A stretch of DNA of 64,000 nt from CAVTTH01 sp963737545 (GTDB lineage: Bacteria > Verrucomicrobiota > Verrucomicrobiia > Chthoniobacterales > UBA10450). How positions within the stretch are numbered: the first letter of the stretch is position 1; the number at the start of each line of letters is the position of its first letter. Below are positions 43,641 through 52,421 of this stretch, piece by piece. The translations under genes were made by a program, and so were the position numbers. The notes beneath the pieces are model-generated. The model was not told the DNA's origin. It did not search any database and saw only the letters and a program-made list of their open reading frames with translations. The stretch is from the NCBI GenBank assembly GCA_963737545.1, contig CAVTTH010000001.1, positions 434,001 through 498,000 on the forward strand. Direction: 5' to 3'.

Positions 43641-43695
43641 TCGACGCTTGACTAACACCTGTGTCCCTTTCCGGACTTCGTAATTTGTTATTTCA

Positions 43696-43756
43696 TGTAG
43701 CGGCGCTGTCCCAGCGTCGAAATCAGATGCGTCGACGGTCAGAGACCGCCGCTACA
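43696..43756. repeat. TGTAG-type hairpin repeat
   Basis: TGTAGCGGCGCTGTCCCAGC at the left, CGACGGTCAGAGACCGCCGC then TACA at the right. The right half is identical to one in the cluster at 20694-20868. Confidence 0.78.
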
Positions 43757-43787
43757 GTGGAAATCGCCACGCCGGCGAATTAGAAAG

Positions 43788-44834
43788 TTAAAGGCCGATA
43801 TTAGCCAACGTTGTGGCGAACCGATTCACGGTATTAACCAGCTCGGGATGCGATTCTTCGAGTCCCTGGATCGAAGCACGCAGACCGGCTAATGCTGTTT
43901 CGACGAGCTGCGGGTTCTTCTGCGTCCGGGCGTGCTCATGAGCAGAGGCATCGGCAAAGCGCGCGATGCTGGAGGCTTCTTCGGGATGAGTTTCAGAAAG
44001 AGTCTTGATCTCGGATTTCAGCCCCGCGACCTCCTTCAAGAGTTTCGCCTTTGTCTCGCTAGAAATATTCGGGGCGGTATCGATCGTTGATTGGATGATG
44101 CCGATCCTATTTTCGATCGCCGGGCTGTGAACCTGCGCCTTTGCGGGCGAGCCGCCTTCATCCTCGACGTTTCTTCGTTCCGAGGCATCCACCATCGCGC
44201 GCTTCGTCGCGTCCACGTAAAAGGTGGATTGATCGTAATCGATCCGGGAAACTTTGTCCGTCGGCACGACCACTTGCTTACCGGCGTACCAATGGCCGCA
44301 TTCCACTACGATCTCGCGAATTCCCCATGTCCTGCCATCGATCAAGAAATCGATGGCCTTGCCCACCACTCCGTCGCCGGTTTCAACGTGATAACCGGCT
44401 AGTTCGCGAGCACTGCGAAGATGCGCATCGGCTCGCTGCTTTTTTGCATCGGTTTCGGGCGGCGGCGGGGCAACCACCGGGTAACCAGCCAGACCCCACA
44501 ACGGCCATGATTCGGCGTAGTAAGGGAATCCGTAATGCCGGTGAAATTCCTCTTCGTGCTGGCGGGAGAGCGGCTTGTGCTGGTCAATGGAGGGACTGTT
44601 TTCAATTTGTTGCCGGGTCAGATTGACCAGCAGCACTTTTCCTTCTGGATAAAGGTGGCCCAAGGCCGGAGTGGGAATCAGCACCCAACGTCCGCTGAGC
44701 CATCCGCCGGTGTCGGCCACCAGATAGCGCACGGTCCAATTTTTATCATCAAAATAGAAGTCTTTTACGTGACCGATTTCGCCGTCGGTCGCGCGCAGTT
44801 TCTCCCCGAATCGTTTTTGAATGCTCTGTAACAT
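43788..44834 (-). CDS. PRC-barrel domain protein with C-terminal DUF4404-like helices
   Basis: 348 residues. Two PRC-barrel domains: residues about 8-80 (RATDGEIGHVKDFYFDDKNW, TVRYLVADTGGWLSGR) and about 140-210 (YHVETGDGVVGKAIDFLIDG, RTWGIREIVVECGHWYAGKQ). The last 110 residues are helical with two alike segments (ETHPEEASSIARFADASAHE; ESHPELVNTVNRFATTLANI), resembling DUF4404. PRC barrels occur in photosynthetic reaction centres and RimM. Double PRC-barrel proteins in soil bacteria have no assigned role. Confidence 0.85.
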   Translation of the reverse strand: MLQSIQKRFGEKLRATDGEIGHVKDFYFDDKNWTVRYLVADTGGWLSGRWVLIPTPALGHLYPEGKVLLVNLTRQQIENSPSIDQHKPLSRQHEEEFHRHYGFPYYAESWPLWGLAGYPVVAPPPPETDAKKQRADAHLRSARELAGYHVETGDGVVGKAIDFLIDGRTWGIREIVVECGHWYAGKQVVVPTDKVSRIDYDQSTFYVDATKRAMVDASERRNVEDEGGSPAKAQVHSPAIENRIGIIQSTIDTAPNISSETKAKLLKEVAGLKSEIKTLSETHPEEASSIARFADASAHEHARTQKNPQLVETALAGLRASIQGLEESHPELVNTVNRFATTLANIGL

Positions 44835-45028
44835 GGTAGTTCAGTCTGGCACCTAACAGTCAGGTCTGTTGCTATCGCACGCCCCGCCCCAATTGGCGAA
44901 GGCCGAATTTCGTTCGCACGGCTCTTTGGACATCGCAACTTCCTGCCAAACAAAGAATGCCAACGTCGCGTCTGACTTGAAGAAGTAGTGCTCGCTAGAA
45001 GCGCGCGGACGTAGTTGATTCTCTCGCG

Positions 45029-45682
45029 ATGCCGAGGAAACAGGCCGGGAAGAAAAGACCGCCGCTCCGCAAAATGAAAGCGGAATGGGATTGGCGAAAG
45101 CGGTACCGGGTCTGGGATGCTAACTGGAAGATCTTCACTTATCCGGAGAACTGGATCGAACCGGACTTGCGCTTGCCGACGCTGTTTCGGGCATCGTTGC
45201 GGGATGTGGTGAAATTCATCTGTCCAAAATGTGATACTGGGAAAAGGCGCAGGCACAGGCAAGGCGTTCGCGTTCTGCTCACCGGCAAAAACCGGACGGG
45301 CGCTCTCGTTGCCGCTCAAACTCTGGCCCGCAATCTGGGACAGGATCTATACCGCATCGATCTGGGCGCCGTCGTTTCCAAATACATTGGCGAGACAGAG
45401 AAAAATCTGAATCGCATCTTCGATGCGGCGAAAAAAGGCGGGGCGATTCTCTTTTTCGACGAAACGGATGCGCTTTTCGGAAAGCGCTCCGAGGTGCATG
45501 ATAGCCACGACCGTTACGCCAACATCGAGGTCAATTGTTTGCGGCAGCGAATCGAGGAGCACGCCGGCCTCGTGATCCTCGCCAACAACAAACGCACCAA
45601 CATCGACGAGGCATTCGTGCGACGGCTTCATTTCGTCATCTCCGTTCCGCGACGAAGAAGAATTGTCGCAACAAGATCTTAG
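45029..45682 (+). pseudogene. Chimeric relic of an injection-system AAA ATPase with a YPENW toxin-type head
   Basis: 217 residues. Residues about 18-50 (EWDWRKRYRVWDANWKIFTY, PENWIEPDLRL) resemble the N-terminus of Tc-toxin/extracellular contractile injection system proteins, where relatives read YRVWEANRKVFLYPENW. Residues about 75-205 are an AAA ATPase core: LYRIDLGAVVSKYIGETEKN, AILFFDETDALFGKRSE (Walker B intact) and NIDEAFVRRLHFVISVP (sensor/SRH). The Walker A loop, usually G-P-x-G-T-G-K-T, reads LLTGKNRTGALVAAQ and lacks the lysine-threonine. The C-terminal lid is missing. No other injection-system genes are near, so this looks like a fusion of two fragments that no longer binds ATP. 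Confidence 0.7.
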
Positions 45683-45779
45683 CCACGGCTGGCGAACTCC
45701 CGGCGCGTCTGGCAGAGACGCGGCTACAGCCTAAAGAGCGCTCGCGCGCTGCGCGATTTCATCCAATCTAAGGCCGCCG

Positions 45780-46541
45780 ATGACATCGCTCCTAGTTCTC
45801 TGCGCCTTTTCCATGGCAGCGGGATTTGTCGACGCGGTCGTTGGCGGCGGCGGTTTGATTCAGTTGCCGGCTGCGCTCCTGCTGCTGCCCGGAGTGCCGT
45901 TCCCGACTTTGCTCGGGACGAATAAGTTCGCCTCGTTTTTCGGAACCTCGATGGCGGTGCACCGCTACTCGCGGCATGTCGCGATCGATTGGCGGGCTGT
46001 AGCCCCGGCGGCGACGGCAGCTTTTCTCTGCGCCTTTCTTGGTTCCCGTGCGGTCACGCTGCTCGATCCGGCGATTCTGCGCCCGCTTGTCCTTGTCCTC
46101 CTCGTCGTTGTCGCTCTCTACGTGTTTTTCATTAAGGACCTCGGTCTCATCCATCAGCCGAAACACGCGCCGCACAAGACTCGCTGGATCGCGATCACGA
46201 TCGGGTCGGTTCTTGGCTTTTACGACGGTTTTTTCGGACCCGGGATGGGAAGTTTTCTGATCTTCGCATTCGTCGGCATTCTGGGATTCGATTTCCTCTC
46301 TGCCTCGGCATCTGCGAAAACCATCAACTGGTGCACCAACCTGGCCTCGATCATTTACTTTTCCGCGACCGGGCAACTACTTTACAAAGTCGGTCTCGCC
46401 ATGGCCGTGAGCAATGTCATCGGAGCGACTCTTGGTTCTCATCTTGCGATCCGCCAGGGCAGCCGCTTCGTCCGCATTTTTTTCCTTGTCGTCGTATGCG
46501 GGTTAATCGCGAAGCTGATGCAGACGCTTGTCCATCCCTAA
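45780..46541 (+). CDS. TSUP (TauE/SafE) family permease
   Basis: 253 residues with about eight membrane helices in two repeats. The TSUP signatures are AAGFVDAVVGGGGLIQLPAA near the start and GFYDGFFGPGMGSFLIFAFV at the mid-point. The family exports or imports sulfite, sulfoacetate and related anions. The stop TAA lies within the overrepresented octamer (46537-46544). Confidence 0.9.
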   Translation: MTSLLVLCAFSMAAGFVDAVVGGGGLIQLPAALLLLPGVPFPTLLGTNKFASFFGTSMAVHRYSRHVAIDWRAVAPAATAAFLCAFLGSRAVTLLDPAILRPLVLVLLVVVALYVFFIKDLGLIHQPKHAPHKTRWIAITIGSVLGFYDGFFGPGMGSFLIFAFVGILGFDFLSASASAKTINWCTNLASIIYFSATGQLLYKVGLAMAVSNVIGATLGSHLAIRQGSRFVRIFFLVVVCGLIAKLMQTLVHP

Positions 46542-46655
46542 CGAGTTTTATCATCTGGACGCCTCTCGCAGAGACGCGGCGGGAGCAAATAGCTGCTCCG
46601 GCCCAGGGATCGGCTCAAGCCTTGCCCGAATGAACGAAATTGCGTAAACAGCTGC

Positions 46656-46940
46656 ATGCATCACCTTCGCAGACTTGGGTTGGCGTCGTTTTTCTTCCTG
46701 GGCGTGGCCCTGTTAAGCGGCGTGATTCCACGCTCCAAGATTGGCTGGACGCCGAAGGCTGCCATCACTGTCACGCTAACCTGTTACGGCTTGGGACTCG
46801 TTCTGGCGTTGATCGCCTTCATGAGGTCACAGCGCGGACAGAGTCTGGACGGGGTAACGAAGTTTCTCGCGCGCGCCCCGCTCGCACTCGTGACCATCGG
46901 CGTGCTGATTTCTTTTCTTCGGTTCATGACCGGCCTGTGA
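46656..46940 (+). CDS. Small membrane protein, three predicted spans
   Basis: 94 residues. Segments LGLASFFFLGVALLSGVIP, AAITVTLTCYGLGLVLALIA and ARAPLALVTIGVLISFLRFM are hydrophobic, with a basic linker (FMRSQRGQSLDGVTK). No family recognised. It follows the TSUP gene on the same strand. Confidence 0.6.
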   Translation: MHHLRRLGLASFFFLGVALLSGVIPRSKIGWTPKAAITVTLTCYGLGLVLALIAFMRSQRGQSLDGVTKFLARAPLALVTIGVLISFLRFMTGL

Positions 46941-47020
46941 GCCCTTGCCGGCACCGATGCCTCCTGCGTTCGGCTTGAATTTTGCCGGAGCAACTCGGCG
47001 CACGGAGGTCGCATTAACCC

Positions 47021-47061
47021 AAAAAAAAGCGGCGCCACGCGGAATCACACGCGGCGCCGCT
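47021..47061 (-). terminator. Rho-independent terminator of the lipocalin-like gene
   Basis: A 9-bp stem AGCGGCGCC/GGCGCCGCT with additional partial pairing inside the loop. On the minus strand it is followed by eight or more T residues. It lies 24 bases past the stop of the gene ending at 47085. Confidence 0.9.
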
Positions 47062-47084
47062 GAGAAAAATCCGAAACAGGCGCG

Positions 47085-47864
47085 CTACTGCCGCTCGTAA
47101 ATGTCGATTTCCGATTTGGTCACACCAGGAAAGGTGACGGTCGTTGTCAGCGTCTTGCCATCCTCGGACAATTCCGTCCGCTCGGTCGAAACGAGTTTGC
47201 CTTTGAGTTTGTAGGAGACTTCGATTGTGCGCGCATCGATCCGCTTGCCGGAAGCGGTCGTGCCCTCGGCCACACGTGGTCCTTTATCGGGATAATCCTT
47301 GCCGTCGAATTTCAGGTCGAGGCGCTCCTTGTTGGCCGGCGTGATGAAGGATAATCCATCGCCGTCGTAGGTCGCGATTTCCCATTCGGTCGGAGAGCCC
47401 GGTTTCATTTCCGTGCTTTCCCAGGTTCCCGCCAGACCGGAGCTGCCGGCAATGCGCTTGGCCTTGAAAACAGAATTGAAGGTCGAGCCATCGGCCCGCG
47501 TCCCATCAGTGGTTGAGGTAAATATTTGGCCGTCTTCGGAGACCGTCCAGGTGGAAGTGGAAGTTACTTTGCCGTCCCGTGTGCGGACGGATTTCCAGGA
47601 GTTCGGTCCCTCTTTCTTGACCGACCACATGCCGCCGTACTTGGCGGCATGTTCCTTCCCATCCATGACGATGGTTTCTTCATCGTCGCCGAAAGTGAAT
47701 TTGAATTTGCCGCCGCCGAGGTCCTCGATCTTCTCCTGCAGGCCGGTGAGGGTACTCTTATCGGGATTGAGTTTCCATTTGCCGACCATCGAGCTGTCCG
47801 CCGCAAGCAACGTCGCGCTTGCCAGGCAGGTTGAGGCCAATACGCCAAGAATCCGAATTAACAT
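47085..47864 (-). CDS. Secreted lipocalin-like beta-barrel protein
   Basis: 259 residues. The signal peptide is MLIRILGVLASTCLASATLL (cleavage near LAA). Two similar beta-rich halves follow: MVGKWKLNPDKSTLTGLQEK and LAGTWESTEMKPGSPTEWEI, each opening with the G-x-W of lipocalin-like domains. The second half ends VTKSEIDIYERQ. The ribosome site AAGGAGAT is strong. It has its own terminator. Ligand unknown. Confidence 0.78.
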   Translation of the reverse strand: MLIRILGVLASTCLASATLLAADSSMVGKWKLNPDKSTLTGLQEKIEDLGGGKFKFTFGDDEETIVMDGKEHAAKYGGMWSVKKEGPNSWKSVRTRDGKVTSTSTWTVSEDGQIFTSTTDGTRADGSTFNSVFKAKRIAGSSGLAGTWESTEMKPGSPTEWEIATYDGDGLSFITPANKERLDLKFDGKDYPDKGPRVAEGTTASGKRIDARTIEVSYKLKGKLVSTERTELSEDGKTLTTTVTFPGVTKSEIDIYERQ

Positions 47865-47875
47865 GATATCTCCTT

Positions 47876-47949
47876 TGTTGAGGTTGGTTCGTTTACCGCG
47901 ACACCGTTATAGAGAGACACGTGCCTGGCTGTCAATCTAGGTCGCGCGA
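47876..47949. repeat. Duplicated 74-base segment, copy 1
   Basis: TGTTGAGGTTGGTTCGTTTA to GTCGCGCGAATTC. About 80% identical by eye to 50889-50962. This copy is the leader of the lipocalin-like gene, read on the minus strand. Confidence 0.7.
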
Positions 47950-48063
47950 ATTCGAGTGCCGGTGCGCCGTCATCCATCGCTTATTACAACGCCAAGGCGA
48001 AGAACGTGTTAATTTTCGGCTAGTCCAAGCGTCGAGTGCGCAGGACGCACGATATAAAATCCG

Positions 48064-50742
48064 ATGACGAAAGTGACCAAAACCGATCGCGAGCGGCAAC
48101 CAAATCTCACTGCCATGCTCGCACCGCGCTCCGTCGCGGTGATTGGCGCGACCGAGTCGTTAGGCAGCGTCGGCCGCTCGGTGATGGAAAACCTGAAATC
48201 GTTTCCCGGCGCGGTTTATCCGGTTAACCCGAAAAGGAAAAAAGTCTTTGGAATCAAATCGTTCCCGGAGATCAGCATCGCGCCGCGTGAGATCGATCTG
48301 GCCGTGATCGTGACTCCGGCGAAAACCGTACCGCAAATTATCGCCGATTGCGCGGCCGCCGGGACTAAGGGCGCGATCATTATTTCCGCCGGGTTCAAGG
48401 AGATCGGTGCGCGCGGCCAGGAGCTGGAACGGCAGATCGCGCAGGCCCGCGGCGATATGCGCATCATTGGACCGAACTGCGTCGGCGTGATGCTCCCGCA
48501 CCTGCGCTTGAACGCGACTTTCACCCAGCCCCTCGCGCTCCCGGGCAATATTGGATTCATCAGCCAAAGCGGCGCGCTCTGCACTGCGATTCTTGATTGG
48601 AGCCTGGAGGCGCAACTCGGCTTCAGCGCCTTCATTTCCGTCGGTTCGATGCTCGACGTCAATTGGGGCGACCTGATCGATCAGCTCGGGGACGATCCAC
48701 ACACGCGCAGCATCCTGCTTTACATGGAATCGATCGGCGACGCCCGCTCGTTTCTTTCCGCGGCTCGGGAAGTTGCCCTAACGAAACCGATTATCGTGAT
48801 CAAGGTCGGTCGGAGCGAAGCCGCGGCGAAAGCGGCGGCTTCGCATACCGGCGCGTTGACCGGGAGCGACGAAGTGGTGGATGCGGCATTTCGCCGCGCC
48901 GGCGTTTTGCGCGTGGAGACGATCGCGGAGCTTTTTTACATGGCGGAACTGCTCGGCAAGCAGCCGCGCGCCACCGGTCCTCGTCTAGCCATCGTGACCA
49001 ATGGTGGCGGCCCGGGCGTGCTCGCCACCGACATGCTGATCGCCAACGGCGGACAGACCGCGCCGTTGTCCGAGGAGACAATGACGGCGCTGGACAAGGT
49101 GCTTCCACCGCACTGGAGCCACGGCAACCCGATCGACCTGATCGGGGACGCAGATGCGGAACGCTACGAGCGCGCGGTGGAAATCATTGCGCGCGATTCC
49201 AGCAATGACGGCCTGCTTGTCGTTCTGACCATGCAAGCGGTGACCAAGCCTAACGAGGTGGCGACCGGATTAACACGCTTCGCGAAACTCGGCCCAAAGC
49301 CGATTCTGGCCAGCTTCATGGGCGGCGCAGGCGTGCGCGAAGCCACGGCGATCCTGGAACGCGCCGGCATTCCGGTCTTTCCATTCCCGGATACGGCGGC
49401 GCGCGCCTTTTGTTATCTTTGGCACTACACCCACGCCTTGCGCGCGCTTTACGAGACGCCGGCGTTGGCCGGTGCCGAAGCCGCCGACCGCGCGGGCGCG
49501 TCGCGCGTGATCGAACAGGTCCTCGCAACTGGCCGCACCCTGCTTACCGAGCCGGAATCAAAAGAGTTGCTCGCCGCTTACGACATTTCGGTCACGCCCA
49601 CGGAAGTCGCCACCAGCGCCGACGAAGCGGTCGCGAAAGCAGCGCTATTCGACGGCCCGGTCGTGCTGAAATTGCTTTCCGAAACGATCACGCACAAAAC
49701 GGACGTCGGCGGAGTGAAGTTGAATCTGCGCGATGAGACGTCGGTGCGCGCGGCCTATCGCGAAATCGAAGAAGCCGTCAGCTCGCGCGGCCGGGAGGCA
49801 GATTTTCTCGGCGTCGTCGTGCAGCCGATGATCGCGCGCGAGGGCTACGAATTGATTCTCGGGAGCAGCGTCGATCCCCAGCTCGGACCGGTCCTGCTCT
49901 TCGGTGCGGGCGGGCAATTGGTCGAGGTGATGAAAGATCGCGCCCTTGCGCTCCCGCCGTTAAATCGCACCCTGGCGCGCCGTCTCATCGAGCGCACCCG
50001 CATTTACCGCGCATTGTTAGGCGTGCGCGGGCGGCCGCCGGTAGATCTCGCGGCTCTGGAGGAAATTCTGGTCCGCTTCAGCCAGCTCGTGGCCGAGCAG
50101 CCGCGGATCAAGGAGATCGATATCAACCCGCTTCTCGCCAGCCCCGAAGGCCTGACTGCGCTCGATGCCCGGGTTGTCTTGCATCCAGCGGATCTTTCGC
50201 CTAACGAGTTGCCGCGTCTGGCCATCCGCCCTTACCCGGCGCAGTACGTGACCGCGATTACGCTGCGGGACGGCACCTCGGTCGCGGTGCGGCCGATCCG
50301 TCCCGAGGACGAGCCGTTGATCGCGAGACTCCAGCAAGGCTTGTCCGAGCGCAGCGTGCGTTTTCGTTATTTCGGTGCACTCAGCCTCGAGCATCGCACT
50401 GGGCACGAGCGACTGGCCCGGGCCTGCTTCAACGATTACGACCGTGAGATTGCCCTCGTCGCACAACTGAACGACGACATCATCGGCGTCGCGCGTCTGA
50501 TCAAAGCGCGCATCGCGAACGAAGCAGAATTCGCGATTGTGGTCGCCGATGCCTGGCAGGGAAGGGGTCTCGGCACGCAGTTGCTGCGGTTGCTCGTCCA
50601 AGTCGGCCGCGCGGAAAAGGTCCATCGCATCAGAGGACGCATCTTGGCCGAAAACACCGCCATGCTCGAGGTGAGCCGCGAGATTGGTTTCACGCTTGAG
50701 CAAGAGACCGCAGACGAGTGGCTGGCCGAGATCGCTTTGTAG
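48064..50742 (+). CDS. Acyl-CoA synthetase (NDP-forming)-like protein fused to GNAT acetyltransferase (Pat/PatZ type)
   Basis: 892 residues, four modules in order. CoA-binding domain (about 18-150: AVIGATESLGSVGRSVMENL, VIGP-type RIIGPNCVGVMLPHLRLNAT). Succinyl-CoA ligase flavodoxin-like domain (about 155-300: GFISQSGALCTAILDWSLEA). ATP-grasp domain (about 470-700: DGPVVLKLLSETITHKTDVG, INPLLASPEGLTALDAR). C-terminal GNAT (about 725-890: VRPIRPEDEPLIARLQ, VVADAWQGRGLGTQLLRLLV). The layout matches protein lysine acetyltransferase PatZ/Pka, which acetylates acetyl-CoA synthetase and other metabolic enzymes. Whether the synthetase part is active is unknown. Confidence 0.92.
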   Translation: MTKVTKTDRERQPNLTAMLAPRSVAVIGATESLGSVGRSVMENLKSFPGAVYPVNPKRKKVFGIKSFPEISIAPREIDLAVIVTPAKTVPQIIADCAAAGTKGAIIISAGFKEIGARGQELERQIAQARGDMRIIGPNCVGVMLPHLRLNATFTQPLALPGNIGFISQSGALCTAILDWSLEAQLGFSAFISVGSMLDVNWGDLIDQLGDDPHTRSILLYMESIGDARSFLSAAREVALTKPIIVIKVGRSEAAAKAAASHTGALTGSDEVVDAAFRRAGVLRVETIAELFYMAELLGKQPRATGPRLAIVTNGGGPGVLATDMLIANGGQTAPLSEETMTALDKVLPPHWSHGNPIDLIGDADAERYERAVEIIARDSSNDGLLVVLTMQAVTKPNEVATGLTRFAKLGPKPILASFMGGAGVREATAILERAGIPVFPFPDTAARAFCYLWHYTHALRALYETPALAGAEAADRAGASRVIEQVLATGRTLLTEPESKELLAAYDISVTPTEVATSADEAVAKAALFDGPVVLKLLSETITHKTDVGGVKLNLRDETSVRAAYREIEEAVSSRGREADFLGVVVQPMIAREGYELILGSSVDPQLGPVLLFGAGGQLVEVMKDRALALPPLNRTLARRLIERTRIYRALLGVRGRPPVDLAALEEILVRFSQLVAEQPRIKEIDINPLLASPEGLTALDARVVLHPADLSPNELPRLAIRPYPAQYVTAITLRDGTSVAVRPIRPEDEPLIARLQQGLSERSVRFRYFGALSLEHRTGHERLARACFNDYDREIALVAQLNDDIIGVARLIKARIANEAEFAIVVADAWQGRGLGTQLLRLLVQVGRAEKVHRIRGRILAENTAMLEVSREIGFTLEQETADEWLAEIAL

Positions 50743-50888
50743 CACGCGTTGGTTGCCCGCAAGAAGCGGTCGCCAAATCGCAAGTGCCGCGAAGCGATTC
50801 GGGACTGGCGGGATTAAAGTATCAAAAGCATTTTTGACGTCGATTCGCTGGCAAGACCGAAAGACAAAAGTAAAGAGAAGAGATGGAT
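50743..50888. other. Intergenic region with a short match to the TPR gene
   Basis: GAAGCGATTCGGGACTGGCG followed by GGA (50791-50813) is identical to 4796-4818 inside the TPR gene. The rest has diverged. Probably a remnant of a TPR-encoding paralogue. Nothing else is evident here. Confidence 0.4.
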
Positions 50889-50962
50889 TGTTGAGGTTGG
50901 TTGGTTTACTGCGACACCGTTAGAAAGAGACAGGCGCCTGGATGTGAATCCAGGTGCGCGAG
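50889..50962. repeat. Duplicated 74-base segment, copy 2
   Basis: TGTTGAGGTTGGTTGGTTTA to GTGCGCGAGCTCC. Contains CCTGGATGTGAATCCAGG, a 7-bp hairpin that copy 1 has lost in part. No ribosome site or gene follows it, unlike copy 1. Confidence 0.7.
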
Positions 50963-50993
50963 CTCCCCAGTCGGCCGGCTTGGACAGCGACCT

Positions 50994-52421
50994 TCATTTC
51001 CCGACCGGAGTGACGCCTGGCATCGGCTGTTTCCGAGATTCGAGGAAGGTGGTGATTTTGGCGAGCTCGTCCGGCGTAAGAGATTTGCTGAAGGCAGGCA
51101 TGTTGACGCCGCCGTTTACGATCCGGATGACGATGTCGCCGTGGGTGAGGCGGTCACCGACCCAGGTGAGATCAGGCCCGCGCCGGCCGCCGTGGCCTTC
51201 GATGAGATGGCAGTTGAGGCATGCTTTTTCCTGAAAGAGGCGCGCGCCTTCAAACACCGGTCCGCTCGTTGCCCCGACAATTTTCGGAGTGAGGGGCTGC
51301 GGATCAAAGTTAGGCGACCAGGGAGATCGGGCGCCCGCGATCCAAAGAGAACCGATCATGATCACACTTAGGAGGACAACCGCGATCGACCACGGCCGGC
51401 GCGAGGCCGCGCGTTCCCCGCGATTATTCATAATGGGAACAACCAATAATAGAATGGCGATCAACGCTGGGGCAAGGATCATGACGTAGCCCTCCAGCGC
51501 GGGCGGAATCAGCGCCAGCACGGCAAAATACCAGAGCAGATACCAGTCGGGGCGGGGATCCGCTTTCAGGATGCTCGGATCCGGGGGTTTATCGAGGGCG
51601 GGCGGCCCGAAATAGATGGCGAGAAACGCGATGACCACGATGAGGATCGTGCCGACGACAAAATCTCGCCACGCGCCATCGGGCCAGAAGGGGACGCCGG
51701 TTTTCTCGAGCTCTTCGTGATACTCCTTTCGGTAGGTATCCGGGTGAACAGGTTTACCTGCGACGGGCGGTTCTGAAATGCCATGGCGCAACACCAGCCA
51801 GAGATGGATTCCGATGAATAAGAAGATCAGCGCCGGTACGAGGAAGACGTGAATGGCAAAGAAGCGACTCAAAGTGGCGCCCCCGATGGTTGCACCGCCG
51901 AGGATGAAGTGTGCCAGCCAGTCGCCGATGAGCGGAACACGCCCGGCTTGTTCGGCCGCAATCACTACCGACCAGGTGGCGGTCTGATCCCAGCGCAGAA
52001 GCTGTCCGGTAAATCCCATCACGAGAGTGAAGGCGAGAAGCAGGACGCCAGTGGTCCAATTCATCTCGCGCGGGAACTTATAAGCGCCGAAGAGAAAAGT
52101 CTGCGCCATGTGGGCACCGACCATCAGGATCATGGCCGATGCGCCAAAGTAGTGCATGCCGCGGAGGAAATTTCCGAACGGCGCTTGGTCGGTGATGAAC
52201 TTCAGCGTCTCATAGGCCTGCGACGACGAGGAGACGTAGGAGAAGCTCAGCGCCACGCCCGTTACGACTTGAACGATGAACGCCACCAGCGTGGCGCTGC
52301 CAAAGGTGTACCACCAGCGCGCATCGTGCGGCACGAGATGCTTGGCGGCGGGGCCGATCAAATCGACGATGCCGAGCCGGTCATCGATCCATTGCCAGGC
52401 TCCAATTACGAGCCGTTTCAT
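50994..52421 (-). CDS. Cytochrome b fused to a C-terminal cytochrome c domain
   Basis: 475 residues. The N-terminal cytochrome b (about 1-215) has RWWYTFGSATLVAFIVQVVT, GNFLRGMHYFGASAMILMVG with heme ligands His, and FFAIHVFLVPALIFLFIGIH. The subunit-IV-like part includes DPRPDWYLLWYFAVLALIPP (the PEWY-equivalent reads PDWY). The final 100 residues contain a single heme c site, ACLNCHLIEGHGGRRGPDL. A b-c fusion lets electrons pass from quinol through the Rieske protein to the fused c domain and then to the oxidase. The ATG overlaps the Rieske stop. Confidence 0.93.
   Translation of the reverse strand: MKRLVIGAWQWIDDRLGIVDLIGPAAKHLVPHDARWWYTFGSATLVAFIVQVVTGVALSFSYVSSSSQAYETLKFITDQAPFGNFLRGMHYFGASAMILMVGAHMAQTFLFGAYKFPREMNWTTGVLLLAFTLVMGFTGQLLRWDQTATWSVVIAAEQAGRVPLIGDWLAHFILGGATIGGATLSRFFAIHVFLVPALIFLFIGIHLWLVLRHGISEPPVAGKPVHPDTYRKEYHEELEKTGVPFWPDGAWRDFVVGTILIVVIAFLAIYFGPPALDKPPDPSILKADPRPDWYLLWYFAVLALIPPALEGYVMILAPALIAILLLVVPIMNNRGERAASRRPWSIAVVLLSVIMIGSLWIAGARSPWSPNFDPQPLTPKIVGATSGPVFEGARLFQEKACLNCHLIEGHGGRRGPDLTWVGDRLTHGDIVIRIVNGGVNMPAFSKSLTPDELAKITTFLESRKQPMPGVTPVGK

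Noticed and set aside
45029..45682. Complete extracellular contractile injection system locus
   Set aside because: No sheath, tube, baseplate, spike or tape-measure genes within tens of kilobases on either side.
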